Made by a program: the position numbers and the translations under genes
Part shown: positions 33,470 through 42,674 of the stretch, in pieces
Position numbering within the stretch: position 1 is the first letter of the stretch
How the letters are laid out: each line of letters starts with the position of its first letter
The notes under the pieces: model-generated
What the model was told of the DNA's origin: nothing
Databases searched by the model: none
Seen by the model: the letters and a program-made list of their open reading frames with translations, nothing else
Origin: an uncultured bacterium
Lineage (GTDB): Bacteria; Verrucomicrobiota; Kiritimatiellia; CAIKKV01; CAITUY01
Reading direction: 5' to 3'
Length of the DNA: 64,000 nt
NCBI GenBank assembly: GCA_903895695.1
Contig: CAITUY010000076.1
Coordinates: 1-64,000 of the forward strand

Positions 33470-36027
33470 CAGGGTGGTTCCAGCAAGGAACATATGCTTT
33501 GAACGCCCAGAGATTTCAGATAGGCGCCATGGATGAGGATCAAGAGATAGGCCACGCACGTGCCGAGAAAGACGCCCACGAAGAACGGCTGCAGCTTTTC
33601 CCGCACAGTCGCGGCGCCGCCGAAGCGCAATGCGATCAGCCGTACCGCCCACGCCGTGAGGGCGCTACCCCAGATGTAGTCCATGAAGTTGGTCGAACAC
33701 AGAAGAAAACCAATCGGATGAAACCAGAAACCCGAAAAGAACTGCCGGAGCAGCGTCAAGGCAACCGCCAGCGCCGCGGAAAGCCCGAATACCGTCCAGG
33801 CGGGATTGACGCCGGCCTGTGCGGCCTGCGTGCCGAGCATATGGTTGTTGGCGGTCGTCATGTCCAGGTTGTAGGGAAAGAAGTACCACCACTTGGTCTC
33901 AAACGCCCACTGGTAACGGCTGAGGTTGTCGCCGCCCAGGGCATAGGCATTGGAGAGGAAGACCCACCCCCCGATGATCAGGCCGCCCAGCACGCCCAGC
34001 GTCGCGCACAGCACGAGGTCGCGCGGCCGCACGCTCCACCGTTTGCCGAGACCCAATAGTTCCATCTGCGCGCCCGGAATGAGAAAGAACACTGTCGGCC
34101 CGACCATGAAACTCGCGATGTAGCAAAACAGAACGGCCTGGGGTCCGAACCGCCACACGCCGCCCAGCAGGCCGACAAAGACCGCCATGTTGTACGGCAC
34201 GAAGTAGCCCCACGGCGTGCCGCACTCCGCGCGCAACCGCGCCGCCACAAACCCGATCGTCACGAGAAACGTCACAAACACAAACATGCCGCCCGGCGAA
34301 ATCCCGAGCCAGTATGCCCACCCGATGGAACCGCCGAGCGCCACGATAAGCAGCCCATAAGCGCCCCGGTAGGACAGCGCCTCGGACGTACGTTCCGCCC
34401 CTTCACCGCGGACCGCCGCCTTGAGCGTTCGCCACAGATACTTGCGGCTGAGCACAACGAGGATGAAGGCATACCCGATGTAGGAACCCATACTGATCGA
34501 GTCGGTGTACGGATACTGCGGATCGACCGTCAGCCCCCCCACCTCACCGATCCAGAACAGGCTCTTGTAGGCCGCGTAGCCGACCACCAGGCTGAGCAGC
34601 ACGTTCAACTCCATGAAGATACAAAGCGCCAGGAAGATCCCTTCGATTTCGAACTGCCAATGCGCAAACATCGCGCCCCAGGTCGGATCCTGAAAGTAGT
34701 CCCGCAACAGGACTTTCACGGCCACATCCGGCACCTTTGGGTTGTAGCCGTGCCAGGCCTTCAGCAGCATCCACACCAGCGCCGTGGCAAAGCCGGCCCA
34801 CACCAGCCGGCTGAGCCAGATGGCAGGCATCGCCCCCGCCTGCGTCCCGGCCTCCTCCTCGCCCAGAAGAGCCGCCGGGATCCGGGCCATCGGCAGTTGG
34901 AACCGTTCGCTGTCCAGCCACTGGCGCCGCATGATAATGTTGATGGCCAGCGTCGCCGACAGGATCAGCACGACAAAGAGCGTCCAGACCGCCACCGGGC
35001 CGACCCAGTCCGACGTCGGGATGTAACCTTCCAGGACGTACCGGGCTCCGCGCCAGCTCCACATGTGGTCGGGCTTCGCGATCATGTAGACGCGCCGGGC
35101 GGGCGGGGCTTTCGCGTATTCCGCCTCGCTCACCAGCAGGCGCCCCTTGTAGAGGGTTTCGATCGCAAGCACGCTGAATAACTTCGGATCCGCAAATTCA
35201 ACGCGCCCGTTCCCCTCCAACCCCAACTCCAAAATGCAATGGTCCCGCGCCTCTTCGGGGAACTTGACGCCGTATGCGCCCACGCGCCTGAATCCCGTCT
35301 GATGCAGAAAGTTCACTTTCGGACCAGCACCCGCTGCGAAGAACTCCGTAAAGGCCGGCCGGTCGTCAGCGTAAACCCGGCAATAGTAGCGGGACGACGC
35401 GCCCATCTCCGGCGCGCGCACCAGGATACTCGCGACATACGGTTCGCCCGGCACGATGCCGGCCTGGCCATCCCGGGCCACCGGCAGACGCACCCGCAGC
35501 ACGGCGTCGTTCGTGCCGCCCGGATTGAGCAGCACCGGCAGCACAGCGCGGCGGCCCGCATCGTACTCGATCTCTTCCCAGCGTAGCGTTCCCGCCGCAT
35601 TCACGGCCGGGCTATCGCGACGCACGACCCCGTCGAGCACGTTCGGACCATGCGGCCAGAGCCGATCGTTCATCGCGTCGAGCTTGTCAAAATCCGCCAT
35701 GCGCGGGTTGGTCGCCAGCACGGATACAAAGCGGTGCCAAAACCCCTGCGTCATCAATGGGGCGCTAATCAGCATACAGAACATCACGCAGAGCATCTCG
35801 GACCGGGATAAGATGCGCCAACGCGTCAGCAGGTAGATACAGCCGCAAATTGCCGACAAGGCCACGAAGACCCAGATCGCCGGCAGGGCGAGCGTGTGTT
35901 CCGAGGCAAAACTCATCCCGATTGTGATATCGCTGTACTGGATGAGCATGCCCATGGCCAGCATGGCCAGCAGGCAGGCCATGACGGCGGTCGGGGTCAG
36001 GCCCGGTGTTGTGCGAGGCTCGTCCAT
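33469..36027 (-). CDS. DUF6785/DUF6784 OPT-like membrane protein
   Basis: An 852-residue multi-pass membrane protein. Helices near the N terminus (VMACLLAMLAMGMLI, IWVFVALSAICGCIYLL) flank an extracytoplasmic beta-rich region at about residues 120-310. A long helical domain follows, and the C-terminal DUF6784-like segment reads GFWFHPIGFLL---LIALRFGG---LQPFFVGVFLG. Such proteins are seen mainly in PVC bacteria and have no proven function; OPT-superfamily kinship is inferred from topology and from the second protein in this operon. It is the first gene of the minus-strand operon. A CATAAT hexamer about 25-30 bases upstream could be a promoter -10 element, but no convincing -35 is visible. It overlaps the next gene by three bases (TGATG). 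Confidence 0.85.
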   Translation of the reverse strand: MDEPRTTPGLTPTAVMACLLAMLAMGMLIQYSDITIGMSFASEHTLALPAIWVFVALSAICGCIYLLTRWRILSRSEMLCVMFCMLISAPLMTQGFWHRFVSVLATNPRMADFDKLDAMNDRLWPHGPNVLDGVVRRDSPAVNAAGTLRWEEIEYDAGRRAVLPVLLNPGGTNDAVLRVRLPVARDGQAGIVPGEPYVASILVRAPEMGASSRYYCRVYADDRPAFTEFFAAGAGPKVNFLHQTGFRRVGAYGVKFPEEARDHCILELGLEGNGRVEFADPKLFSVLAIETLYKGRLLVSEAEYAKAPPARRVYMIAKPDHMWSWRGARYVLEGYIPTSDWVGPVAVWTLFVVLILSATLAINIIMRRQWLDSERFQLPMARIPAALLGEEEAGTQAGAMPAIWLSRLVWAGFATALVWMLLKAWHGYNPKVPDVAVKVLLRDYFQDPTWGAMFAHWQFEIEGIFLALCIFMELNVLLSLVVGYAAYKSLFWIGEVGGLTVDPQYPYTDSISMGSYIGYAFILVVLSRKYLWRTLKAAVRGEGAERTSEALSYRGAYGLLIVALGGSIGWAYWLGISPGGMFVFVTFLVTIGFVAARLRAECGTPWGYFVPYNMAVFVGLLGGVWRFGPQAVLFCYIASFMVGPTVFFLIPGAQMELLGLGKRWSVRPRDLVLCATLGVLGGLIIGGWVFLSNAYALGGDNLSRYQWAFETKWWYFFPYNLDMTTANNHMLGTQAAQAGVNPAWTVFGLSAALAVALTLLRQFFSGFWFHPIGFLLCSTNFMDYIWGSALTAWAVRLIALRFGGAATVREKLQPFFVGVFLGTCVAYLLILIHGAYLKSLGVQSICSLLEPP

Positions 36028-36247
36028 CGTTATTTTGTGTTCTTACACGTCATTATGCCGCATCCGCGCAGGCGTGCACTCTACGCGAGGCGAGGGATCA
36101 GACGCAAGTCCGCGAAGAAAAACCTACTCCGCCGCTTGATCGGGTCCGGGCAACGCAGAGAGGCTGTCGCGGAGAGGCTGGACAGGCGCCCACTCAGGGG
36201 CATAATAGCGGCTCAGACAGGACATGAGGTCGAGATCGGGAGAATCT

Positions 36248-37018
36248 ATGAGCGACAAGGTTATCGTGATTACAGGGGCGAGTGCCGGAATCGGAGCCGC
36301 CCTGGCTCGCCAGTTGGGCCCTAAAGGCCACAGTCTCGCCCTGGCCGCACGCCGCGGGCAGGATCTGCAGCGCGTCGCGGCCCAATCCAGTCCGACGGCC
36401 CTGGCGATCGTTACCGATGTGCGCCATCGGGCCGAAGTCGAGCGACTTCGCGAAGCCGTCCTCGCCCGATTCGGCCGGATCGACGTCTGGATCAACAATG
36501 CCGGCCGCGGTATCGGGCGGCAGACGGCCGAGCTGACGGACAATGATTTCGACGAAATGATGGCAGTCAACGTGAAGTCGGCGCTCTACGGCATGCAGGC
36601 CGTGCTGCCGCACTTCATGGCACGAGGGACTGGGCACATCATCAACGTATCGTCTTTTCTCGGCCGCGTCCCGCTGGCGCCGTTCCGCTCCGCTTACAGC
36701 GCCGCCAAGGCCGCCCTGAATAGTTTGACGGCCAACTTGCGCATGGATCTTGCGGCCACATCCCCGGGCATCCATGTCTCGCTCGTCATGCCCGGTATCG
36801 TGGATACGGAGTTCGCCAGCAATGCGCTTGGCGGTACGCCGCCGCTTCCGCCGGGAGCCCGCACCATGCCCGCGCAGGCGGCGGAGGAAGTAGCCCGCAT
36901 GATCGCGGCGTTGATCGAGCGCCCGCAGCCGGAGATCTATACCAACCCGGCGTCTGCCGACCTGGCGCGCCGCTACTTCCAGGACGTGGCCGCATTCGAG
37001 GCAGCGCCGAGGGCCTAG
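36248..37018 (+). CDS. Short-chain dehydrogenase/reductase
   Basis: A 256-residue classical SDR. The cofactor motif TGASAGIG is at the N terminus, the structural Asn is in INNAGRG, and the catalytic Ser and YxxxK are in NVSSFLG and YSAAK. It should be an NAD(P)-dependent oxidoreductase; the substrate cannot be told. The ATG at 36248 is chosen over a longer frame because GGGAG lies five to six bases upstream and the SDR fold begins directly after it. It diverges from the DUF6785 gene across about 220 bases that hold no other gene, and converges with the leucine-rich lipoprotein gene, four bases apart. Confidence 0.92.
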   Translation: MSDKVIVITGASAGIGAALARQLGPKGHSLALAARRGQDLQRVAAQSSPTALAIVTDVRHRAEVERLREAVLARFGRIDVWINNAGRGIGRQTAELTDNDFDEMMAVNVKSALYGMQAVLPHFMARGTGHIINVSSFLGRVPLAPFRSAYSAAKAALNSLTANLRMDLAATSPGIHVSLVMPGIVDTEFASNALGGTPPLPPGARTMPAQAAEEVARMIAALIERPQPEIYTNPASADLARRYFQDVAAFEAAPRA

Positions 37019-37022
37019 GCCG

Positions 37023-37763
37023 TTAGCGCGGCACAGCAGTGCTTCGGATCACCTTGGTTCGGCGCGGAAACGCGTCCGTCCCTATGCTCGTCACGCTTCT
37101 GGGAATCGTGACGCTCGGGAGGTTGGTGCACCCCCAGAACGCCCCTACCCCGATCTTCGTGACGTTGTCCGGGATCGTGACCCAGCGCAAGCGGGTGCAG
37201 CCCCAGTACGCGTACTGCGGGATGGTCGCGATTCCGGTGGGAACCGCGACATCGATCAGTCCGGTGCAGCCCCAGAACACGCCGCTCCCGAGGCTGCGGG
37301 TGCTGGCGGGGATCGTGACATTGGTCAGTCCGGTGCATGAAGAGAATGCATACTCGTCGATGCTGACGATGCTGGCGGGAATCGTGACGTTGGTCAGGCT
37401 GGCGCAGGATGAAAACGCGCCCTCGCCGATGGCGGTGACTGGCAAACCATTGATTTTGCCGGGGATGGCCGCATCACGGGTGCTGCCAATGTAACGGTTG
37501 ATGGTGATCGCGCCGCCATTGGTCGTGCATCTGTACTGGGCAGTGATCGCCGCGTCCGCGGCCGCACGGGTCGCTTTGGCCTTTTCCATGCGGTTGCTCT
37601 CGGCCATCTGCGCCCTCGCGCTGACGACATGCCCGCCGGCGCCAATGCCGGTCCCCGCTTTCGACGTGGGGGGGGCGGGGGGCGTGAAGCAGCCGTTACA
37701 GATCGAAAATGCCAAGGCGGCCAGGATCGCCAGCACCAGAGATGCGATAGACTTGCGGTTCAT
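37023..37763 (-). CDS. BspA-type leucine-rich-repeat surface protein
   Basis: A 246-residue exported protein. The N-terminal signal (SIASLVLAILAALAFSICNGC) is rich in hydrophobic residues and ends near a cysteine that may be lipidated, although the lipobox is not canonical. A short Ala/Lys-rich linker leads into five or six LRR_5/BspA-type repeats of about 23 residues with the pattern LTNVTIPASxxSIGxxAFSSCTG. Such repeats are found on bacterial surface and secreted proteins, where they mediate binding. It is short for the family and ends soon after the last repeat (PRRTKVIRSTAVPR). It converges with the SDR gene. Confidence 0.88.
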   Translation of the reverse strand: MNRKSIASLVLAILAALAFSICNGCFTPPAPPTSKAGTGIGAGGHVVSARAQMAESNRMEKAKATRAAADAAITAQYRCTTNGGAITINRYIGSTRDAAIPGKINGLPVTAIGEGAFSSCASLTNVTIPASIVSIDEYAFSSCTGLTNVTIPASTRSLGSGVFWGCTGLIDVAVPTGIATIPQYAYWGCTRLRWVTIPDNVTKIGVGAFWGCTNLPSVTIPRSVTSIGTDAFPRRTKVIRSTAVPR

Positions 37764-37813
37764 CGTCGAAGGCCTCCGGTCTCAAAACTGCGGCTCATGC
37801 TCTGAACATACCA

Positions 37814-38635
37814 TTAAAACTGCATCGCCGCGTGGATCATCTGATCCTGCATGTGTTCGAGCACGATCGTTCCGGGAAGTTGTGCGCGCATCACGTGCTG
37901 GTTGTCGACAATCATGCAATGCCCCTGGTGGCACGTCTGCCGGCCGACCGGTCCCATGGCATTGGCGGAGGTGAACCCGGTGAACGGGCATTCCTTGTCG
38001 TCGAGAATCGCCTCGGTTTTGAATACCCGCGGCCGGTTTTCGACGTACCGAGTCCGGCCCTCCGTGGTCAACAAGTCAGCCGCGTGCAGCATATCGCCGA
38101 TCTTCCCGCCCCCGCCTGTCGGGCAGAATCGATAGTCGACCCCCTGGGCGCGCAGGTCCTCGTGCAACCCGTCGATCCCGCCATCCGCGCAGATGATGAT
38201 CGCGCAACGCACCCCATTCAATTCCACGACCGTGCGTTCGCGAAGTCCCGGCGTCAGGCGGGCCCTCACTTCCCCTTCGGTCAGGATGTGTTTCCGCGCC
38301 GTGGCGCACGTGCCGTCCGGACGCGCGATCAGCACGCTGTTGTGGATGGCCTCGCCGTTGCGCTCGAGGAAGCCGATCAATATGGCGATGCGATGCCGTT
38401 CCGCCAGCTTCAAGACCCGGCGGCAGTGCGGACCGTCCATCGGCTCGGCCACACTACGCACGGAATCGGGCATCATGTCGCCGTCGTAGCCGTGCAGCGC
38501 ACATTCCGAGAAAAGAATCACCTCGGCGCCGACGGCCGCCGCCGCCACGACCTGGCGTTCCACCCGCTTCAAGACATCGTCGATCGGTCCGCCCGAATGA
38601 ATCTGGGCCGCCGCCACATGCAGATTTCTTGTCAT
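37814..38635 (-). CDS. Nitrilase-superfamily carbon-nitrogen hydrolase
   Basis: A 273-residue cytoplasmic enzyme of the nitrilase/amidase superfamily. The catalytic triad is visible: Glu44 in FSECALHGY, Lys115 in ATARKHIL and Cys149 in IIICADGG. It should hydrolyse an amide or carbamoyl substrate; the branch cannot be fixed from sequence by eye. The C-terminal part has [11 protein letters not shown], typical of the last strand of this fold. It is 50 bases upstream of the leucine-rich lipoprotein gene in the same direction. Divergent from the UDP-glucuronate decarboxylase gene across 242 bases in which I see no other gene. Confidence 0.88.
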   Translation of the reverse strand: MTRNLHVAAAQIHSGGPIDDVLKRVERQVVAAAAVGAEVILFSECALHGYDGDMMPDSVRSVAEPMDGPHCRRVLKLAERHRIAILIGFLERNGEAIHNSVLIARPDGTCATARKHILTEGEVRARLTPGLRERTVVELNGVRCAIIICADGGIDGLHEDLRAQGVDYRFCPTGGGGKIGDMLHAADLLTTEGRTRYVENRPRVFKTEAILDDKECPFTGFTSANAMGPVGRQTCHQGHCMIVDNQHVMRAQLPGTIVLEHMQDQMIHAAMQF

Positions 38636-38877
38636 CGCTCCCTATCCTTCGATTACGTTTCCCGCATGGTGGCAGATTACGGCCCATGACTCAACCACTA
38701 GCGCACGCCACAGAACCTGCTGCATTGCGCGGGGCCGTATTCCGCCCCTCGTATGTCCGGTCACCCGGGTTTCCAGTTTCCCCAGATTCCGGCTCCAAGT
38801 CCCCGATTGACGCCGCCGCGCAGGCCCGTGACAATGCGCACTCACTGAATGGAATGCAGAGAACGGAGGCAACCGTC

Positions 38878-39828
<951 letters not shown>

Positions 39829-39879
39829 GGGGGCGACGCAGGCCGGTGTTCCATCGACGCGACGAAGGGGCTCGAGGCC

Positions 39880-42624
39880 CTAACGTATATTGAAGATCGC
39901 GCCATGCCACGCAGGGCCGATCGCGTCACCGTATAGCTGGAGTTCCAGCGCATCGGACCGGTTATCCTGGTCAAGATCCTTATCGAGCCCAGGTGGCACG
40001 GTCGACATCAACTTCACGTCATCGACGTACTGGTTCGCCCCCTGAATCGGCGAGGATACCGTGAACCCCGTGTAGCACGGCGCATTGGTCCCCAGGAACG
40101 GAATGCGCTGCCGCACCAGAACGCCATCCACGAACACCGCCGCGCGGCTGGCGCCGTAATCCGTAAACACCGAGAGCCGCACCCACGCGTTGGAAACAGG
40201 CGTCACCGCCCCGCCCACAAAGTTGCTCACGCACTCCACCCACCCCGTGCCGCTGTCCACCGCCAGATACCCGTTGGTGGTAAAAGCGCAGCGGAAATTC
40301 TCACCGGTGTTGGCGGGCGTGGTCGGCAGTTCCCCGGGCGCGGGAATCATGTAGAGATCCGTCCACACCCGCGTCGCGGCCGAAGGCGCCACAACGTTGG
40401 AGAGGGTGCACGCGTCCGGCGCCACGATGGCCTGGCTCCCGCCGTGCACCGTCGTGTTCTGCACGGCCACCTCGGCCGAGCCGCTCCAGCCCCACGGGCC
40501 GAGACTGCTCACCGGCGTGTTCGGGCCGTAGACTTCAAAATCGTCGATGAAGGGCAATGACGAAGGCACCAGGCCCTGCGCCCAATTCGAGTTGAGCGTG
40601 AAGGTGCCCGACATCGTGAGCCCATCCGCCGTGACGGTACCGTTGCTGACCACGACCGTGCCGCCGGCCTGGACCACCAGGTGGGAGCTCGTCAGGATCG
40701 CGCCGTTGACGAACAGCACGGACCCGGCCGCCACGGTCAGGTTGCTGGCGCACGCCACGTTCGTGCTCCAGGTGATCTGCACGTTGTTGCTCACCTGGCA
40801 GTTGCCGTTCAAGACGAACGCGCCGCCCGTCACCGCCACGCCGGTCCCGAACACGATATTGCTGTTGTAGGTGCCGGCCGCGATGTTCACGAGATCCCCG
40901 CTCCCGGCCTGGTTCAGCACGCTCTGCAGGTCGCCGCCCGCCGGCACGCTGAAGCCGCGCTGCGTTTTCGCCGCATTGGCCCACCACGGCTGGAACAGCA
41001 CATTGGAACTGACAGAGTCCCCGTTGCCCGACCCGACGCCGGATGGGCCAATCGGCGAGCCCCACCAGTTGAGCCGCGCATCAGCCGCCGCGTTCGCCCA
41101 CACGCCCGTGACGTTGCCCGCGATGCCGCCCATGCCCACCAACGCGTTGGTGGCGTTGTACAGGTAAACGCCGTACGAGCAGTTCGACATCTCGTCATAC
41201 GCAAACGTCAGGTTTGTCAGCGCCAGGTAGGCCGCGTTCGTGGCCATCTGCGCATAGTTCGTCGCATTGCCTACCATGATGCCGGCATTGAGCCAGCCGT
41301 TGCTCGTCGGGTCGGGATAGTTCAAGGCACCGGTCAGCCGGAAGCCCTGGATGGTCACGTTCGGCGCGCGCACCTGGAAGCAGTCCCGGTCCACGCCGCC
41401 ACTCGGCGCGTTGACCGTTACGTTGCCCGGCACGTTCGTGTTCCCAACAATCGTCAGTGGCACGCGCACGGCGGCCGAGGTGGACAGGTTGTACGCGCCA
41501 TCGGCAACCACGAGGGTCTCGTTCGACAGCACGGCCGCAAGCGCGGCCTCGATCGTGGCGTAGTCGTTGGTCACGTAGCGGATGCCCGTATAGGTGAATT
41601 CCACCGATACCACCGTGTCCGAAACGATATTGTTGTAGTTGAACGCAGCGTAACGCGTGTTCTGCCCCGTGAATGCGGCTGCCTGTCCGTTAAGTTTGAT
41701 GGCCGTGGCGATGAAAGCGGGGTTGGCCGTCATGCTGAAATTCGTGGCCGACCCCGGGAACACGTCGAACGTGCCGCCGGGCACGACGCTGCCGAAGGAT
41801 ATCGCAGGGCCATTCACGTTCGTGGCGGTCACCGTGATGACCGGCCGATGGTAGCTGGTGACGTTTCCGTACTGTTGAATCTCCGCGGCGTCGCTCATGC
41901 CATCGTTGTCCCAGTCGTTGGTCAGCGCGGCCGGAACGTTGGTGCCCGCGGACACGCTATCGAGGTAGAAGTTATTCTCCTCATCGCGGTTCTGGGCGAT
42001 CAAGCCGATGTAGTTGGTGGCCAGACCGCCGACAAAGGGCACTTGCTGACACAGCAGACGCCCATTCAGAAATACGGCGGCTTGATTCAGGTTGTAGTCG
42101 GTGAAGAACGTCACGCGCAGCCAAGCCCCGCTCGCGACGGGACTGACGCTCGTCCCCCAGGCGTCGTTGGTGCATGAAAGCCACCCGCCGCCAGCCGTTT
42201 GGACGAGGAGATACCCATTCGTATCCACATAGGCGCGCACACTCTGGTCCGGCCCCGCCGCATCGGCGGGGGCTGAACCAAAGATGGGCTGCACCTGGAC
42301 ATCGGTCCACACCCGGCGTTGCCCGGTGCTATCCACGGTGTTTGTGAGCGTAGTGTCGCCGGGCAGCAGAACGGCATTCGGGCCGGACGCCGCCACGGTG
42401 TTCTCCACAACCACCGAATTGCTCGAAGCGCCCCAGCCGTTCGCGTCGAGGTTGGTGAGGGGCGTACCGACGGCGTAGCCTTCGAACCCATCGCTGAACG
42501 GCAGGCTGGGCGGCGCCGCCGACGCCGCCAGTGCCGCACCCAGAAGCAACAGGATGGCCAGCATCCATCCGGCCATGGCCCGGCCTTCCGTCGCCGTGCG
42601 AGAGTTGCGTGCAAGAATTGTCAT
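39880..42624 (-). CDS. Large secreted beta-helix protein with duplicated LamG-like domains
   Basis: A 914-residue exported protein with a signal peptide (MLAILLLLGAALAASAA). An N-terminal LamG/concanavalin-like domain (SLPFSDGFEGYAVGTPL to about residue 240) is followed by a calcium-binding-type DNDGMSDAAEIQQYGN, a central parallel-beta-helix region (YATIEAALAAVLSNETLVV onward), and a second copy of the LamG-like domain (SLPFIDDFEVYGPNTPV), again followed by DQDNRSDALELQLYGD. The two outer halves are an internal duplication. The start at 42624 is favoured over 42630 by GGAGG spacing. It lies 50 bases downstream of the triple-repeat secreted protein in the same direction. A carbohydrate-binding or surface role is likely; no enzyme motif was identified. 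Confidence 0.85.
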   Translation of the reverse strand: MTILARNSRTATEGRAMAGWMLAILLLLGAALAASAAPPSLPFSDGFEGYAVGTPLTNLDANGWGASSNSVVVENTVAASGPNAVLLPGDTTLTNTVDSTGQRRVWTDVQVQPIFGSAPADAAGPDQSVRAYVDTNGYLLVQTAGGGWLSCTNDAWGTSVSPVASGAWLRVTFFTDYNLNQAAVFLNGRLLCQQVPFVGGLATNYIGLIAQNRDEENNFYLDSVSAGTNVPAALTNDWDNDGMSDAAEIQQYGNVTSYHRPVITVTATNVNGPAISFGSVVPGGTFDVFPGSATNFSMTANPAFIATAIKLNGQAAAFTGQNTRYAAFNYNNIVSDTVVSVEFTYTGIRYVTNDYATIEAALAAVLSNETLVVADGAYNLSTSAAVRVPLTIVGNTNVPGNVTVNAPSGGVDRDCFQVRAPNVTIQGFRLTGALNYPDPTSNGWLNAGIMVGNATNYAQMATNAAYLALTNLTFAYDEMSNCSYGVYLYNATNALVGMGGIAGNVTGVWANAAADARLNWWGSPIGPSGVGSGNGDSVSSNVLFQPWWANAAKTQRGFSVPAGGDLQSVLNQAGSGDLVNIAAGTYNSNIVFGTGVAVTGGAFVLNGNCQVSNNVQITWSTNVACASNLTVAAGSVLFVNGAILTSSHLVVQAGGTVVVSNGTVTADGLTMSGTFTLNSNWAQGLVPSSLPFIDDFEVYGPNTPVSSLGPWGWSGSAEVAVQNTTVHGGSQAIVAPDACTLSNVVAPSAATRVWTDLYMIPAPGELPTTPANTGENFRCAFTTNGYLAVDSGTGWVECVSNFVGGAVTPVSNAWVRLSVFTDYGASRAAVFVDGVLVRQRIPFLGTNAPCYTGFTVSSPIQGANQYVDDVKLMSTVPPGLDKDLDQDNRSDALELQLYGDAIGPAWHGAIFNIR

Positions 42625-42674
42625 GTCCATACCCTCCGACGTTTGAGTCGCGGCCTCATGGCCAACGCGCAGGG

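Noticed and set aside
36052..36057. CATAAT on the minus strand as a promoter -10 for the ABC/OPT operon
   Set aside because: No acceptable -35 element at 16-18 bases, so it was not listed as a feature.
40681..42177. A 498-codon plus-strand frame opposite the LamG/beta-helix gene
   Set aside because: Arg/His/Val-rich sequence without domains; opposite strand has the signal peptide and duplicated modules.
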